NCBI GenBank assembly: GCA_000320545.1
Contig: ADNK01002363.1
Coordinates: 91,145 to 155,144, forward strand
Length of the DNA stretch: 64,000 nucleotides
Source of the DNA: Bigelowiella natans CCMP2755
Lineage: Eukaryota > Cercozoa > Chlorarachniophyceae
Reading direction: 5' to 3'
The position numbers and the translations under genes are program-made. Below the pieces are notes generated by a model, which did no database searches, was not told where the DNA came from, and was given only the letters and a program-made list of their open reading frames with translations. Of the stretch, positions 37,259 through 47,858 are shown piece after piece. Within the stretch, counting starts at the first letter, position 1; every line of letters begins with the position of its first letter.

Positions 37259-38494
37259 AAGGTATAATGGATAGCGCAAACCTATTTATGCTCCTTGCTT
37301 CGTTTAAATTTTACGAGTTCCTTGAGTTAATGATGGGCATGTTTTGACAGTTCCATGCTAGCATGTGTGCACATGGCAGCAGCACATATGTTCACATTGA
37401 TGTGCGACACTGCGGTATGGCGTTGTGTGTTGTGCACGAGGCATGCTAGCATGTTCATGCATCTAGGCATGTGTAGCATCGCGCACATGCACACATTGTA
37501 GACCATACTAGACAATGCTGATGGTTTTTGAGGTCCTGATCGACACATGGGTACATGCAGCGAGCAGTACATGTGTGCGCGATGTCACAACGATGCGCAT
37601 GTCTAGCTATTGTGGACAGTCGTGCACGCGAACATCGCATCATGGCTGGCATGTGCATCAGAAAATCATGAAGCATTCGATTCTCATGCCTTCTTCGATC
37701 GGTGTTCTAGCATTCTCAACATGACCATGATGTTGCATGTCCATTATGGTGTCGACAGTGCGGCGTAGCTTGCTAGCTTGGTGCATGGTGGTGCTACCTG
37801 TCTAGCTACCTGCGTCTGCACGAGCACCGCAAGTTCATGGGTGCGGGATGATCTCTGTTTCTTTTCAGTTTTGTTCATCATTGTTGTTGCAATTGCCGCG
37901 GTTGACGAACACACTAGCACAGCACACATTCCTAGATTCATTGAATCATTGAATGCATGCAGAATTTGTGTCCATGTTGACGCATGTTGTGTGTGCTGGT
38001 CACAATCAGCTACATGCAGCCAGCGAGCAATGCAATGCACATGAAGATGCATGTGTCCTAAGTGTCGCAGATGTGTGCACAGTTGCAGGACACACCGTGG
38101 TCAGTGCACGTGAACGCATTCAACACAAAAGGTTGGATGCAACTATGATTGTTACTACGACACGAGGGTCGCTACACCTGTCGCACAGCACTCACAACAC
38201 GAGCACTGTGTCTGGCCGAAAGATGAGTAACAAATTTCTCATTCATTTTGTTGCGGTGATATCGCCAATAAGAAATCTTTCATTCTATGAGTCCATATAC
38301 GTGTACACGCGTAGAACACATGCACATGCCACATGGAAGAGAGGGTCTGAAGATGTACGTCACATGAGAGAAGATGCATAACTGCTGTGAAGGGCAAAGA
38401 AAAGGACTTATGGTACAGGTGTTGACGCTGCTGAAACGAGGGAAAGCACCTTTCCCTTGAATTGGGATTTCATTTTGTTCAATCTATTTGAATG
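37259..38494. other. Convergent intergenic region with palindrome-rich island F (about 37330-38350)
   Basis: No gene was seen. The island texture is strong: CATGCTAGCATG occurs twice (37354-37365 and 37442-37453), with many GCATGT, GTGCAC, TCTAGC and CACGTG words and no microsatellites. Open frames on both strands (for example 37778-38044 and 37953-38381) are long only because the region is stop-poor. Confidence 0.6.
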
Positions 38495-40048
38495 CTAATG
38501 AACTAATGATGGTATATCGTCGTCTCCTTCCTTTTCAACATTTACTTCCCCTCCAGATTGTAAGAAATCTTCTTGTCCTTCTTCCTCTTCTAACGAAAGC
38601 CTTTTATTCAACAAGTCCTTCCTTTGCTTCTTCAATTGGCTTCGGTCCCAGCTGTAATAGGCTCCGCCCAATAGTGTGAGAGCACATCCAGCAGCGGCCA
38701 AGGGAACATAAGTTTCCTTAAGCACAAATATTCCGAACGCAACGACTACAAACTTATTCATGTTAACTACAACAAGAAAAGAAGTCGCAGATATTCGTCG
38801 TTGTGCACGGAACGCTGTATATGATATACAACAGCCGCAAAAAAAACTCCATGTAATGAACACCCATCCAATAGGTTTCACATCTGCAACATGATCTGTT
38901 TTACCCCATTCATTGAATACAAGCATCATGAGAGGCATGAATAGGGTGCAGACTACATTATTGTACAACATGAGCCCAGTGTCAGACATATCAACAGGAT
39001 TTTCAGCCATAAAATATCTCTGAGCCAGACGTTCTCCCGTTGCAATGAACATGTTCAACATCATAAAAATGATTCCCGTGATCTCACCCTGAATTCCATT
39101 TTGGAATAAAGCATACATGACAACACCCAACATTATGACCGTAAGAGATCCGTATGTGTGTGGAGATGCGACGAATTTAGCATTATCAAAAGTGAGTTCA
39201 ACCAAAAGCCCGAGAAGAGGTGAAATCATTCGAATGACAACAACAGTGCCAAGAGAACAAGTTTTGTAAGAGAGCATCGATGTTGCTAGCATAGCAACAA
39301 ATGCAACACTGACAGGAGCCCATCGTACACGGTCATAACATGAACCAAGCCGTATTGTGTTGTAGAATGGAATCAAAACAATCAAAGTGAAAAACGATTG
39401 CATCCCCACTAATAGCATTGGAAGCTTAATAGCTGTTACGGCCATTTTATTAGCAATTGCCATTCCCGCAGAAGATGCCATAAATGCGACCACCGAAAAG
39501 ATAACATCGACATAGGTGTACTGTTCTGCAGCGTCCGGACTGCCCCCATATATCGGATTAGAAACAACCCGAGGCTCACTGGAAGAAGTACGATACCCTT
39601 TCACAACACTGTCGTCTTCTCGGTCAGTGTCGTACTCGGGGGAGAAGCAAATATACACCACAAATGTGAGAACTGCGATGGAGAGAATCACCATAACTAA
39701 TACCCATGCTTCTGGCATCTTCCCCTCGTTGTCGTCAAGAACCTCTCGAAGATTATTCTCCACATAATTAGACCAATGTTCAGCCAGATTCATTTTCGAT
39801 CCCATTGGTATAGGACGAGCTATTTGTGGGAATGTATCCTCATGCCCGACCCTTTCATGAGATCTCGAAACATCATCGGTCATTGTAGAACTATCTGGTC
39901 TTTCGACTTTGTTCAATTGTTCTGATGAATTGGATTGGAAAGCGCTTAGGTCTGCACCAATCATTCCTTCATAGTTCGGTTCGTTGGACAAAGCCTCAGT
40001 GGTCGGCGAGGTCTGGAAGGAGAGAAAAAGCAGCATGGTAGATATCAT
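38495..40048 (-). CDS. Nucleotide-sugar-type transporter of the drug/metabolite transporter superfamily, 517 aa
   Basis: An intronless frame from ATG 40048 to the stop at 38495, unusual here because its neighbours are intron-rich. The C-terminal 320 residues carry about ten membrane spans of the GDP-mannose/UDP-sugar transporter type: AIANKMAVTAIKLPMLLVGM, SLGTVVVIRMISPLLGLLVE, MYALFQNGIQGEITGIIFMM and RRISATSFLVVVNMNKFVVV, followed by AFGIFVLKETY. Antiport of a sugar nucleotide into the Golgi/ER is the family's usual role; the substrate cannot be read from the sequence. The first 160 residues are extra: a short hydrophobic start (MISTMLLFLSFQTSPTTEA), a polar Ser/Glu-rich region and one additional span (AWVLVMVILSIAVLTFVVYI). 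The C terminus is acidic and Lys-rich (RLSLEEEEGQEDF) and cytosolic by inference. Confidence 0.88.
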   Translation of the reverse strand: MISTMLLFLSFQTSPTTEALSNEPNYEGMIGADLSAFQSNSSEQLNKVERPDSSTMTDDVSRSHERVGHEDTFPQIARPIPMGSKMNLAEHWSNYVENNLREVLDDNEGKMPEAWVLVMVILSIAVLTFVVYICFSPEYDTDREDDSVVKGYRTSSSEPRVVSNPIYGGSPDAAEQYTYVDVIFSVVAFMASSAGMAIANKMAVTAIKLPMLLVGMQSFFTLIVLIPFYNTIRLGSCYDRVRWAPVSVAFVAMLATSMLSYKTCSLGTVVVIRMISPLLGLLVELTFDNAKFVASPHTYGSLTVIMLGVVMYALFQNGIQGEITGIIFMMLNMFIATGERLAQRYFMAENPVDMSDTGLMLYNNVVCTLFMPLMMLVFNEWGKTDHVADVKPIGWVFITWSFFCGCCISYTAFRAQRRISATSFLVVVNMNKFVVVAFGIFVLKETYVPLAAAGCALTLLGGAYYSWDRSQLKKQRKDLLNKRLSLEEEEGQEDFLQSGGEVNVEKEGDDDIPSLVH

Positions 40049-41011
40049 GATGTGTTCTCACCCTCTACTTGGATGCAGTCCAACAAATGCTTATCTGACA
40101 GACAAAAAACACAAATGAATGAAAGACTTTGTTGACACAATCCCATTGCACGTACGACGGTGAGAAGATGGGAGATTTGAGCAGGAATCTGATTTGTTTC
40201 AGTCTTCCGTCTAACTCAAATCAGTGTCGGAGGCACAATTAGCATCAGCACAGACTTGTGACCTGTGGCAGCATGTGCATTTGTGCATAATTGCTCGTTT
40301 TTGTTCGCGTGTGTCATCATTACAATTGCAGGAAGAGGAGAGATGCCATTAGCAATGTGCGACTTATTATTTACGGAGAAATCGAAGAAAATCACGAAAT
40401 TCACCTGGTAATAATTGCATCGGACGTCGACTAACAGACTAGTTTATTTCACACTGCACTAGATCTATGAGGAGTCAACATGTTTTTGTTGTCATTTTAG
40501 CATGTGCACGGCTTATCATGAAGATGGTGGTGCAATGACACTTTAGTGCCAGATTCGAGAAGTTGCTAACACACGATCTGTGCCCACAAAATAATGGCAA
40601 AATGTGAGAGTTTATCACAAAAATATCTTCCTTTGACATGCGAAAAAACGTTGAAATATAACAAGCCTCACGTACCTGAGCAGAAAAAGCCCAGAAAAGT
40701 GCCTTTTCTTTTTTAATCCCGGCATTTTCTAGAGGAAGCTAGTACTCATAGATCGGTAACTAGAAAGGGTAATAAGAGAGAATGCTTCCATGTAAATATA
40801 GGTATCCGCTTATGTGCGACAACAACTTCTTATCACAAATCGGTACTAATTCACCTTGGTGACCCTGCCTGGCGTGAGGAAACAGTGATTCATTTCAGAC
40901 CAGGGGGCTCAGGTAAGGTGCGTGAGACACGCAGATGTTTGATGAGGGGAAGGGGGGGAGGATAACAGTAGATTTGAATGGCTATTTGATACTACGTTGT
41001 ATTATTGCAGT
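40049..41011. other. Divergent intergenic region with small palindrome-rich island I (about 40220-40560)
   Basis: It contains a weaker example of the island texture (CAGCATGTGCATTTGTGCAT near 40268-40288 and CATGTGCAC near 40500). The remainder should hold the promoters of the transporter and OvoA genes. An acceptor-like ATTATTGCAG directly before the ATG at 41012 suggests an intron in the 5' UTR of the OvoA gene. No other gene was seen. Confidence 0.5.
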
Positions 41012-43802
41012 ATGCTTCGCCATATCACTGGGAAATTAAGGAGCAAGCCAGCAAGACTGAGCCTCGGGACACGAAGAATTCTCTCGACGCTCGCTGACAG
41101 GAAAGGGCGCACCAACTATGAGGAATGGATGGTGAACATTCGGGGAGAGGACTGGAAAGGACCTCGATCTTCTGACTGGTACACAGGCCTTGCGCCGCAT
41201 GAATGCCCTGGATATGGCGATGGCCAGTTACGGTCACTGCCAACACCGAGACTAGACAAAATGACCAAGTCAATCGCGCAGGATTTCTTCGACAACTCGT
41301 GGACACTATACGAATGCCTATTCGCAGGATTGAACGGAGAGGAGCCTTTTTACAGACCACCGGGCCACGGTCTGAGGCATCCCCAGGTTATTATTCTAAG
41401 AAAAAGGTTTTTGGTAGTAAATATAGTTTGCCAACTCTTGTCACTTTTTCGCAGCAACTTAGACCATTTTTTGGATGTCACCGTCGTATGTGAGGTTTAT
41501 TTATTAATTATCGTTATTATTGTTGTCATTATTATGATCACTACTTTCGTTATGATAATAATACTGGTCCTCATCTTTAACCACCTTTCCCTGGTAGATT
41601 TTCTACTACGGACACACAGCGTGCCTTTACGTCAACAAGCTGCGAGTTGCAGGGCTCCTGGAAGGCCCAGTGAACGAACAATTCGAAAAAATATTCGAGG
41701 TCGGGGTGGACGAAATGTCCTGGGATGATATGCACAAGAATGATATGGTCTGGCCACTGGTCTCTGAGGTGAAAAAATACAAGAAAGAGGTCTATGATGT
41801 CGTTTCAGAAATCATCCAAACCCATCCTTCTCTAGACGATCAACAAACACCTGTGACCATCGATTGGGACCATCCCCTATGGGCGTTGTTCATGGGTATC
41901 GAGCATGAACGCATTCATCTGGAAACTTCATCAGTCCTCTTCCGCGAGATGCCTATCGAACATGTCCGACCCCCAGAGCAATGGCCGAAGGTGCATCCAT
42001 CAGTGTTGAATATCACCGACAGTTCATCATCCTCGGTCCCCGTAGAAGGCAAAGATTTTCCTTCCAATGAGATGATCGATGTCAAGGGTGGTTGGGTAGA
42101 GTTGGGAAAGCCACGCGATTTTCCGACTTATGGTTGGGATAACGAATATGGATACCGCAAGGTAGAGGTCAGCGACTTCTCAGCATCAAAGCACATGGTG
42201 ACAAATGGGGAATTTTTCCAATTTGTCAAGGCTGGAGGGTACCAAGAACAGCAGTACTGGTCCGAGGAGGGATGGGAATGGAGGAAGTTCAGAAACATGA
42301 AATGGCCTTTCTTCTGGAAGCCGCACGGGCCGGAGGGATTGCTACAATTTCGAATTCGAACCATCTTTGAGGAGCACACAATGCAATGGGACTGGCCAGT
42401 GGATGTCAACTTCCACGAGGCCACTGCGTATTGCAATTGGAAATCAGAGCAGGATGGGATGGACAAAGGCGCAGCTGAGGCCTACCGGGTGATTACCGAG
42501 TCGGAGCATAACATTATCAGAGGTCCTGTCATTGCCGAAGTGAAAAAAGACCATCTCGTAGAGGATAAATGGGCTGGCAACGCAAATTTCAACCTCCTTT
42601 ACTCTTCACAGAGCCCTGTCGGCGTCCTACCTCCCTCCAATACAGGCCACTACGACACCATGGGAAATGCGTGGGAATGGACCCTGGATCATTTCAATCC
42701 GTTAGAAGGCTTTAAACTCACACCTCTCTACGAAGACTTCTCAACACCATGCTTCGATGGCAGACACAACATGATCATGGGAGGCAGTTTCATCAGTACA
42801 GGCGCCGAGGCCACAACATTTGCTAGATTCCACTTCCGCCCCCACTTCCTTCAGCACTCCGGCTTTCGACTAGTTTCATCTGAATCCCCCCCTCCAAACT
42901 ATGTACTAGATATTGAGAATAACGCCTTTGCCGCCCTGGTTACCGATATGGAGAATAAAGATAATGTCTATGAAAGTGATGAGCTCGTGCATCAGTATCT
43001 CGGAATGCACTTTGGGCAAGACCCGGTTCTGAGTACTACAATGCCGCCGATATTCCCACATAACAACGCTCCCAACCACGCCTTACAGTTTCCACAAAGG
43101 CTAGCGAAAACCCTTGCCTTCCTTCTTAAGGATAGTAAATGCAGTGACGACATCATGGATGAAAGCAAGCAAATGAAACGAGCACTTGATGTTGGCTGTG
43201 CAGTTGGGGGAGGAGCTTTCGAGCTTGCACTGCACTTCGATGATGTCGTAGCGTTCGATTTCAGTGAGGCATTCATCCAAGCTGCTCAGAAGCTCAAATG
43301 CGGAGAAACTTTGCGGTATCAGGTGCAGATTGAGGGTGATATATATGAAGAGTCAACCGCGCAGGTGCCCCCGCATGTGAACGAGGCTGCAAGAGGCCGC
43401 GTAGAATTTAAAGTTGGTGATGCATGTCAGCTAGCCACTGATGCGAAGGAACTGGGATCTTTTGATGGTGTCATCGCCTCGAATCTCATCTGTCGCCTTC
43501 CGGATCCTTTGAAGTTTCTCGACGGCCTTGAGCGTGTCGTCAAGCCCAACGGTGTTGTTATCCTGGCTACTCCCTTCTCTTGGTTAGAACAGTACACGGG
43601 GAAAGAGCGGTGGATGGGTGGTTTCAACGATGAGGCAACAGGGGAGGCTGTGAGATCAAAAGAAGTATTGGAAGCGGAAATGCTGAGTAGAGGATTTATT
43701 AAAATCCATGAAGAGCAGATGCCTTTTTTAATCCGCGAGCATCAACGAAAGTATCAGTACGTCATCAGTGAAGTCACTGGATGGAAGCAGAAAGCTGCTT
43801 AA
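41012..43802 (+). CDS. ovoA: OvoA-type 5-histidylcysteine sulfoxide synthase / mercaptohistidine N-methyltransferase, 859 aa
   Basis: Two exons, 41012-41386 and 41598-43802. OvoA is a non-haem iron enzyme that joins cysteine and histidine with O2 to the sulfoxide precursor of ovothiol; its C-terminal domain methylates the imidazole. Visible evidence: an N-terminal DinB-like part with candidate iron ligands His131 (YYGHTACLYVNKL), His228 and His232 (GIEHERIHLETSS); a formylglycine-generating-enzyme-like domain (VTNGEFFQFVKAGGY, VNFHEATAYCNWKSEQDG, MGNAWEWTLDHFNPLEGF, GGSFISTGAEATTFARFHFR); and a C-terminal SAM methyltransferase with motif I ALDVGCAVGGGAFELA and FDGVIASNLICRLPDPLKFL. Having the methyltransferase last is the OvoA order, the opposite of Egt1. 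The N terminus MLRHITGKLRSKPARLSLGT, then RRILS, looks like a mitochondrial (or plastid) presequence. Confidence 0.93.
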
Positions 43803-44339
43803 GACCAAAAATAATTTGGTTGAGGAGGAGAATGGTGAGGCACCTTATGTCTGTTTATCAACAGCGAGAAGAACACAATGCCACGCTAGCCACAAAGCAC
43901 GTGTGCATGAATGGGATCATGATGATGAGACATACGCCGCACGAAGACGAGAGTGGCTACTCATCCTCATTTTTAAACCTGCAAGTGCTTTATCTGAGAG
44001 TGATTTTTCTACAGATGGATAATGAACAATTTCGTACACATTACATACACACGATTATAGAAGCCAAAAGAAGGTGACGAGAAGCTAGAATAGGAAATAA
44101 AGCCAGGTATCAAATTATGGCTTGGCACAACACTGTTTTCCCTGTTTAGTTAGGGGAGGAGCAATAGGTTAAACATCTTTGAGTTCATGTCCTTGTTGGT
44201 TATGATGTTATCATCGATGTGAAAAAAAATCATGAAAGTTAACTCACGAGTTTCTTCCGTTTCGGAGCTGATTGTGCGCAATGTGTCCAGTAAGTGTAGA
44301 TTTGGAATCTATCTGGCTCACGCACACGCGCGTGTGTAT

Positions 44340-44376
<37 letters not shown>

Positions 44377-44829
44377 CGCATCACAGCAAGACAAGTAGTC
44401 TGTCCAAGCTTCTTCATGTGCACTGTAACATGATGCTCAATGAAGAGGACAAGCGGATCCTAGGATCTGCTAGTTTTGTTCGAAACCGGTCTCTGGAAAA
44501 ACCACACGTGGATGTGTTGTCAACAATGAGGGACAGCGCACAGATGTGCGCGCTGCAATTGCGAACAGCGACGATCGATGCACACTGCGCCATCCATCGA
44601 CGATGCAACTAGGCAAGGATGGCAGCGCAGCGCTGCCCGCACAGCACCAGACCAGCAGAGCAATTGTCAGTGAACGCGTGCATCATGCGTGATGCATTGC
44701 AATCTGCTGCAATCTAGCAATGGCGGCACTTGTACTGCCTGGAAAAATCACTGAGTCACCCACCGTGTCCTCAACTGCTGGAATGTGACTCCAAGGAAAA
44801 TTGAAGGAAGAGAAAAAACAAGGAGTGCT

Positions 44830-46155
44830 TCAAACAAGGCATCCACTTGCACCAGTTTGGCATCGCACGCCGCACCACGAGGATTCAGGATTCAAGGTTC
44901 GTGTCAATTCGAGATGCCAGCAAGATGTGAGTGTTTGACACAGAGCATCATTGAACTTTGAACATTGAACTGGACAAGCATGATTGTTGCAAAGTCCGCT
45001 CTCACAAAGAACCGCATGGGAAACAAGCGTTTGCGTGCAGCCGTTTTCTGGAATGGGAAGACAAAGAAGACAATGAACAATGCACGATGACAAACCACAC
45101 TTCCAAATTGAGTCTGGAAGTGTTGCAAGACGTTTGCCAGATGCAGTGTGCGAAACGCAGTGCCTCGAACTGACTTTGGTGAGGTCCAACCAGTGAAACC
45201 AAAAGGGTTCAAATGGCATTCTGGCCATTGAGGAGCTTGAAGATCTCTTTTCAGGACTGAGAGATCTCCTTCTGGGACGAGGGGACCTTCTTCCCCGATC
45301 CCTCGGTCCACAGCAGTCACGATCCCTTGAATCACGCTTGCGCGTTCTTTCGAACGACTCCCTCCCGTTGAATCGTCGCATCAGCGACGATCCTCTCATC
45401 GATCTCTCTCATTGTCATCTGAAACATCACGTCTGCGACGATCTTCTCGTCGATTCGCTTTTCAGTGTCACTCTGCTTCGAGAGATTTCTTGTGCGCGAA
45501 TCGCCGTGCGGAAAACCCTCGTCCACCTTTTTTCCAGGTGCATCCTCCACTCCTGGTTTCACTTTCTTTCGTGCCTCACCTTTGCCAACTTCAGGACTGT
45601 GACTTCTCTTTGCTTTCTTCACCCCGCCATCCTCCTTTTTTGGCTTTTTCTTTTTCTTCTTGGAATTCACCAGGCAAGAACACCATCCTTTCAAACCCCA
45701 ACGTGCGAGCAATCCCATGGACCACACCTTCATGGTCTTCTTGGATGCACGAGCTTCACTGGGACCAATGACGTCATCCTCAAGATCTCCGGCCTTTGCG
45801 GAGACATTGTAACTGATGGATGACATCGAGTTGGAGGAGGACAATGAACAATGAACAAGACACATGCATCCTTGCAGGTTTCATCCGGGACGAACTTCAG
45901 ACGCAGATCCAAACTTCCTTCATTTGGCAACCGAGTCACCGGTGGCTGGGGCGACACGTCAGTCTGTCCCACCGGTGAACAGAACAATGAACAATGAACA
46001 ATGAACAAAGCGTTGATCAAAAACCACATGCGCCAGAACCACATGGAAATGTGGTTCAGGAATGGGGGGAAAAGCCACCCTCGTGACCGAAAACCCCCAG
46101 TGAACTTTTTGAACAATGAGCAATGACAAAGAACTACATTTCCAAAATGTAACAA
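44830..46155 (-). pseudogene. Possible minus-strand gene or gene remnant with KK- and RS-rich segments
   Basis: Minus-strand frames look coding although no full model closes. About 45885-45955 reads DVSPQPPVTRLPNEGSLDLR, then LKFVPDETCKDA. From 45810 down it reads YNVSAKAGDLEDDVIGPSEA, then KKKKKKPKKEDGGVKKAKRS, then EKRIDEKIVADVMFQMTMRE. A shifted frame from 45390 to 45230 reads an RS-type stretch (RRSPRPRRRSLSPEKRSSSS). Between them lie intron-like pieces with GT and AG ends that include TTCATTGTTCATTG repeats. A basic nuclear (splicing-type) protein with short introns is one explanation; a decayed copy embedded in the island is another. No start or stop can be fixed. Confidence 0.35.
45062..45170 (-). 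repeat. Dispersed repeat copy 2
   Basis: Read on the minus strand, it begins with the same 23 nt as 26553-26575 and continues with GTCTTGCAACACTTCCAGAC, then TTTGGAAGTGTGGTTTGTCA. It ends in the TTCATTG repeat. Confidence 0.75.
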
Positions 46156-46175
46156 GACATTTGCAGTGTACTTTT
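46111..46175 (-). repeat. Dispersed repeat copy 3 (diverged)
   Basis: Minus strand reads ACTGCAAATGTCTTGTTACA, then TTTTGGAAATGTAGTTCTTT, then GTCATTGCTCATTGTTC. It aligns with copies 1 and 2 over the GTCTTG...TTTGGAA.TG..GTTT.TCAT core. Confidence 0.65.
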
Positions 46176-46281
46176 TTTGACTTGGTTTTCAGACAATGAT
46201 GAAAACCAACGTTTGGAGGGATCTTTCATGGAAATTTCCAGAATGAAAATGTAGAAATTCTTTTGATTCTCATCCTGCGAC

Positions 46282-47858
46282 ATGGACATTGCAGCTGGTT
46301 TTTTAGTAACGGGGTTAGTAGAGCTGGGCTACGACACATCCTTTTATCCACAATCCAGAAACACTGCACCAGAGGAGATGTGTGGTTGTTCTGCACCTGA
46401 AAAAATGGAGACAAGACGCGCTGAGCAAGCCATGGCGGTATGTGAGTACATTGTGATCTTAGAGAGTGAGCCTAACTTACTGGTATTTTGATATTCGGAC
46501 ATCAGTTTCGAGAGCAAGTATACAGACGCCCTGCAGAGTCGACAGAAATTCTTGGTCATCTGCATCTTGGGGGGCGCAGGGATGCCAAAGGTTTTTGTTT
46601 CAATAGGTTTTATAAAAATGCCACGAGTAACTCCGTTTATTTGTGTATTTAACATTACAGGAGGGATAGATGCCATGTCGCAGTGCCCCTACACATACAT
46701 CCTCAACGTCGCTTCTGAATGCCCAAACCTCGAAAAGCTAGCGAAGTCTGTTCCAAATTTGAAAAGGGTGCATTAGCTCATAAACTTCATATCGGAGCAT
46801 TTCTTTTCCAATATTGTTCAACATTTTGAAATTCCTGTTACCCGTGTTCCTTCTCAGTACTCGAAAATGGTGATTCATTATCGCCAAAATGACGTCAAGG
46901 CAAGTTTTCAGCCATGCATTCAATTCATTGAAGAAGCTAAAGGAAAAGGAATATGCCTCGTCCACTGTGCCCGCGGTAGCAACATTTTCATAGTAGGAAA
47001 TCGCATTGAATGGAGATACAGCTGCCACTTTATCGCCTTCGTGTTTACAGCTATCTCCTATTATTCCAAGATTGTCGTCGTTCTCATTGAACAACTACTA
47101 TATAGGCCGGTCGCGCTCAGCTGCAGTAGTATTGGCTTATCTAATGATTAAAGAAGGGATGAATTTGAAGCAGGCATACCTCCACGTAAAGAAACGAAGA
47201 CCTTACATCGGTACACGTTTCTGACCTCCGATCTATTTAACTGGCGCACCAAACATTCCTACTTATTCTGCTTCTCCCTGTCGTCAGTTTAAGAATGTTC
47301 TTTATTGCCTTCAAACGTATTAATAGGCCCTGCTGGAGTCCTCCGTCCTCAATTAATAGCTTTGGAACAGCTCCTAGGCATGGAGCAATCACTTACTGTG
47401 GAAACCTGGTCAATTTTAGAGGCAAGTATATGCGGAAATCCATCGACAATAGAAGAGGTGATAACCGTGTTCGTTGCAAGACCTTACTGCTATTATAATC
47501 CCCCCCTAATATATATTTGGTATCGCTAAATTGTTCACAGGAACTGAAAGAGATCGAGGATGAAGCTAATGCAAAGAAAGATAGAATTCATTTGGAGGAG
47601 ACGGTGCGTATCGATGATAATATGCACGCGAACAAGGAACATTCATAGCCATTTTCTCTATTTTATCAGGAGAAGCTTAAAACAGAAAATAAAACATACA
47701 TATCCAAGTATAGAAAGTCTGATGAGGGCCAAAATTGTAAAAATGAGTCGAAGTCCATTTTTGCTAGTCTAAGAGCAAGGATCCAAAAGATCAATAAACT
47801 CGTAAAAGTAGATAAATCTGAGCCACAGAATGGATTAGCGAGTACCAAACGGCTGTAG
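46282..47858 (+). CDS. Dual-specificity protein phosphatase, 317 aa
   Basis: Exons 46282-46437, 46506-46590, 46661-46767, 46858-46975, 47106-47210, 47327-47457, 47541-47603 and 47670-47858 sum to 954 nt with all phases matching. The N-terminal half has the dual-specificity fold: LGHLHLGGRRDAKGGIDAMS, then YTYILNVASECPN, then a candidate general acid Asp128 in YRQNDVKASF. The catalytic loop LVHCARGRSRSAAVVLAYLM has nucleophile Cys153 (HCxxGxxRS) and is split by the intron after 46975. KQAYLHVKKRRPYIGPAGVL follows, as in the family. The C-terminal 130 residues (ELKEIEDEANAKKDRIHLEE, KSIFASLRARIQKINKLVKV) are charged, helical and of unknown role. It should remove phosphate from Ser/Thr/Tyr of signalling proteins, perhaps MAP kinases; the substrate is unknown. 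The fourth exon could start slightly upstream. Confidence 0.92.

Larger units (their letters stand above)
43803..46281. other. Intergenic region with palindrome- and repeat-rich island G (about 44240-46170)
   Basis: 43803-44240 is the 3' flank of the OvoA gene. The island begins near 44240, with a (GT)n run at about 44343-44372, then GC-rich sequence. It carries degenerate copies of a repeat containing AACAATGAACAATGA (about 45070-45085, 45838-45856, 45982-46008, 46110-46125). On the minus strand it also holds coding-like RS/KK-rich frames, listed separately. The plus strand shows no gene. Confidence 0.55.

Noticed and set aside
37778-38381. Overlapping plus-strand frames in island F
   Set aside because: Explained by island composition; no continuity or conserved motif.
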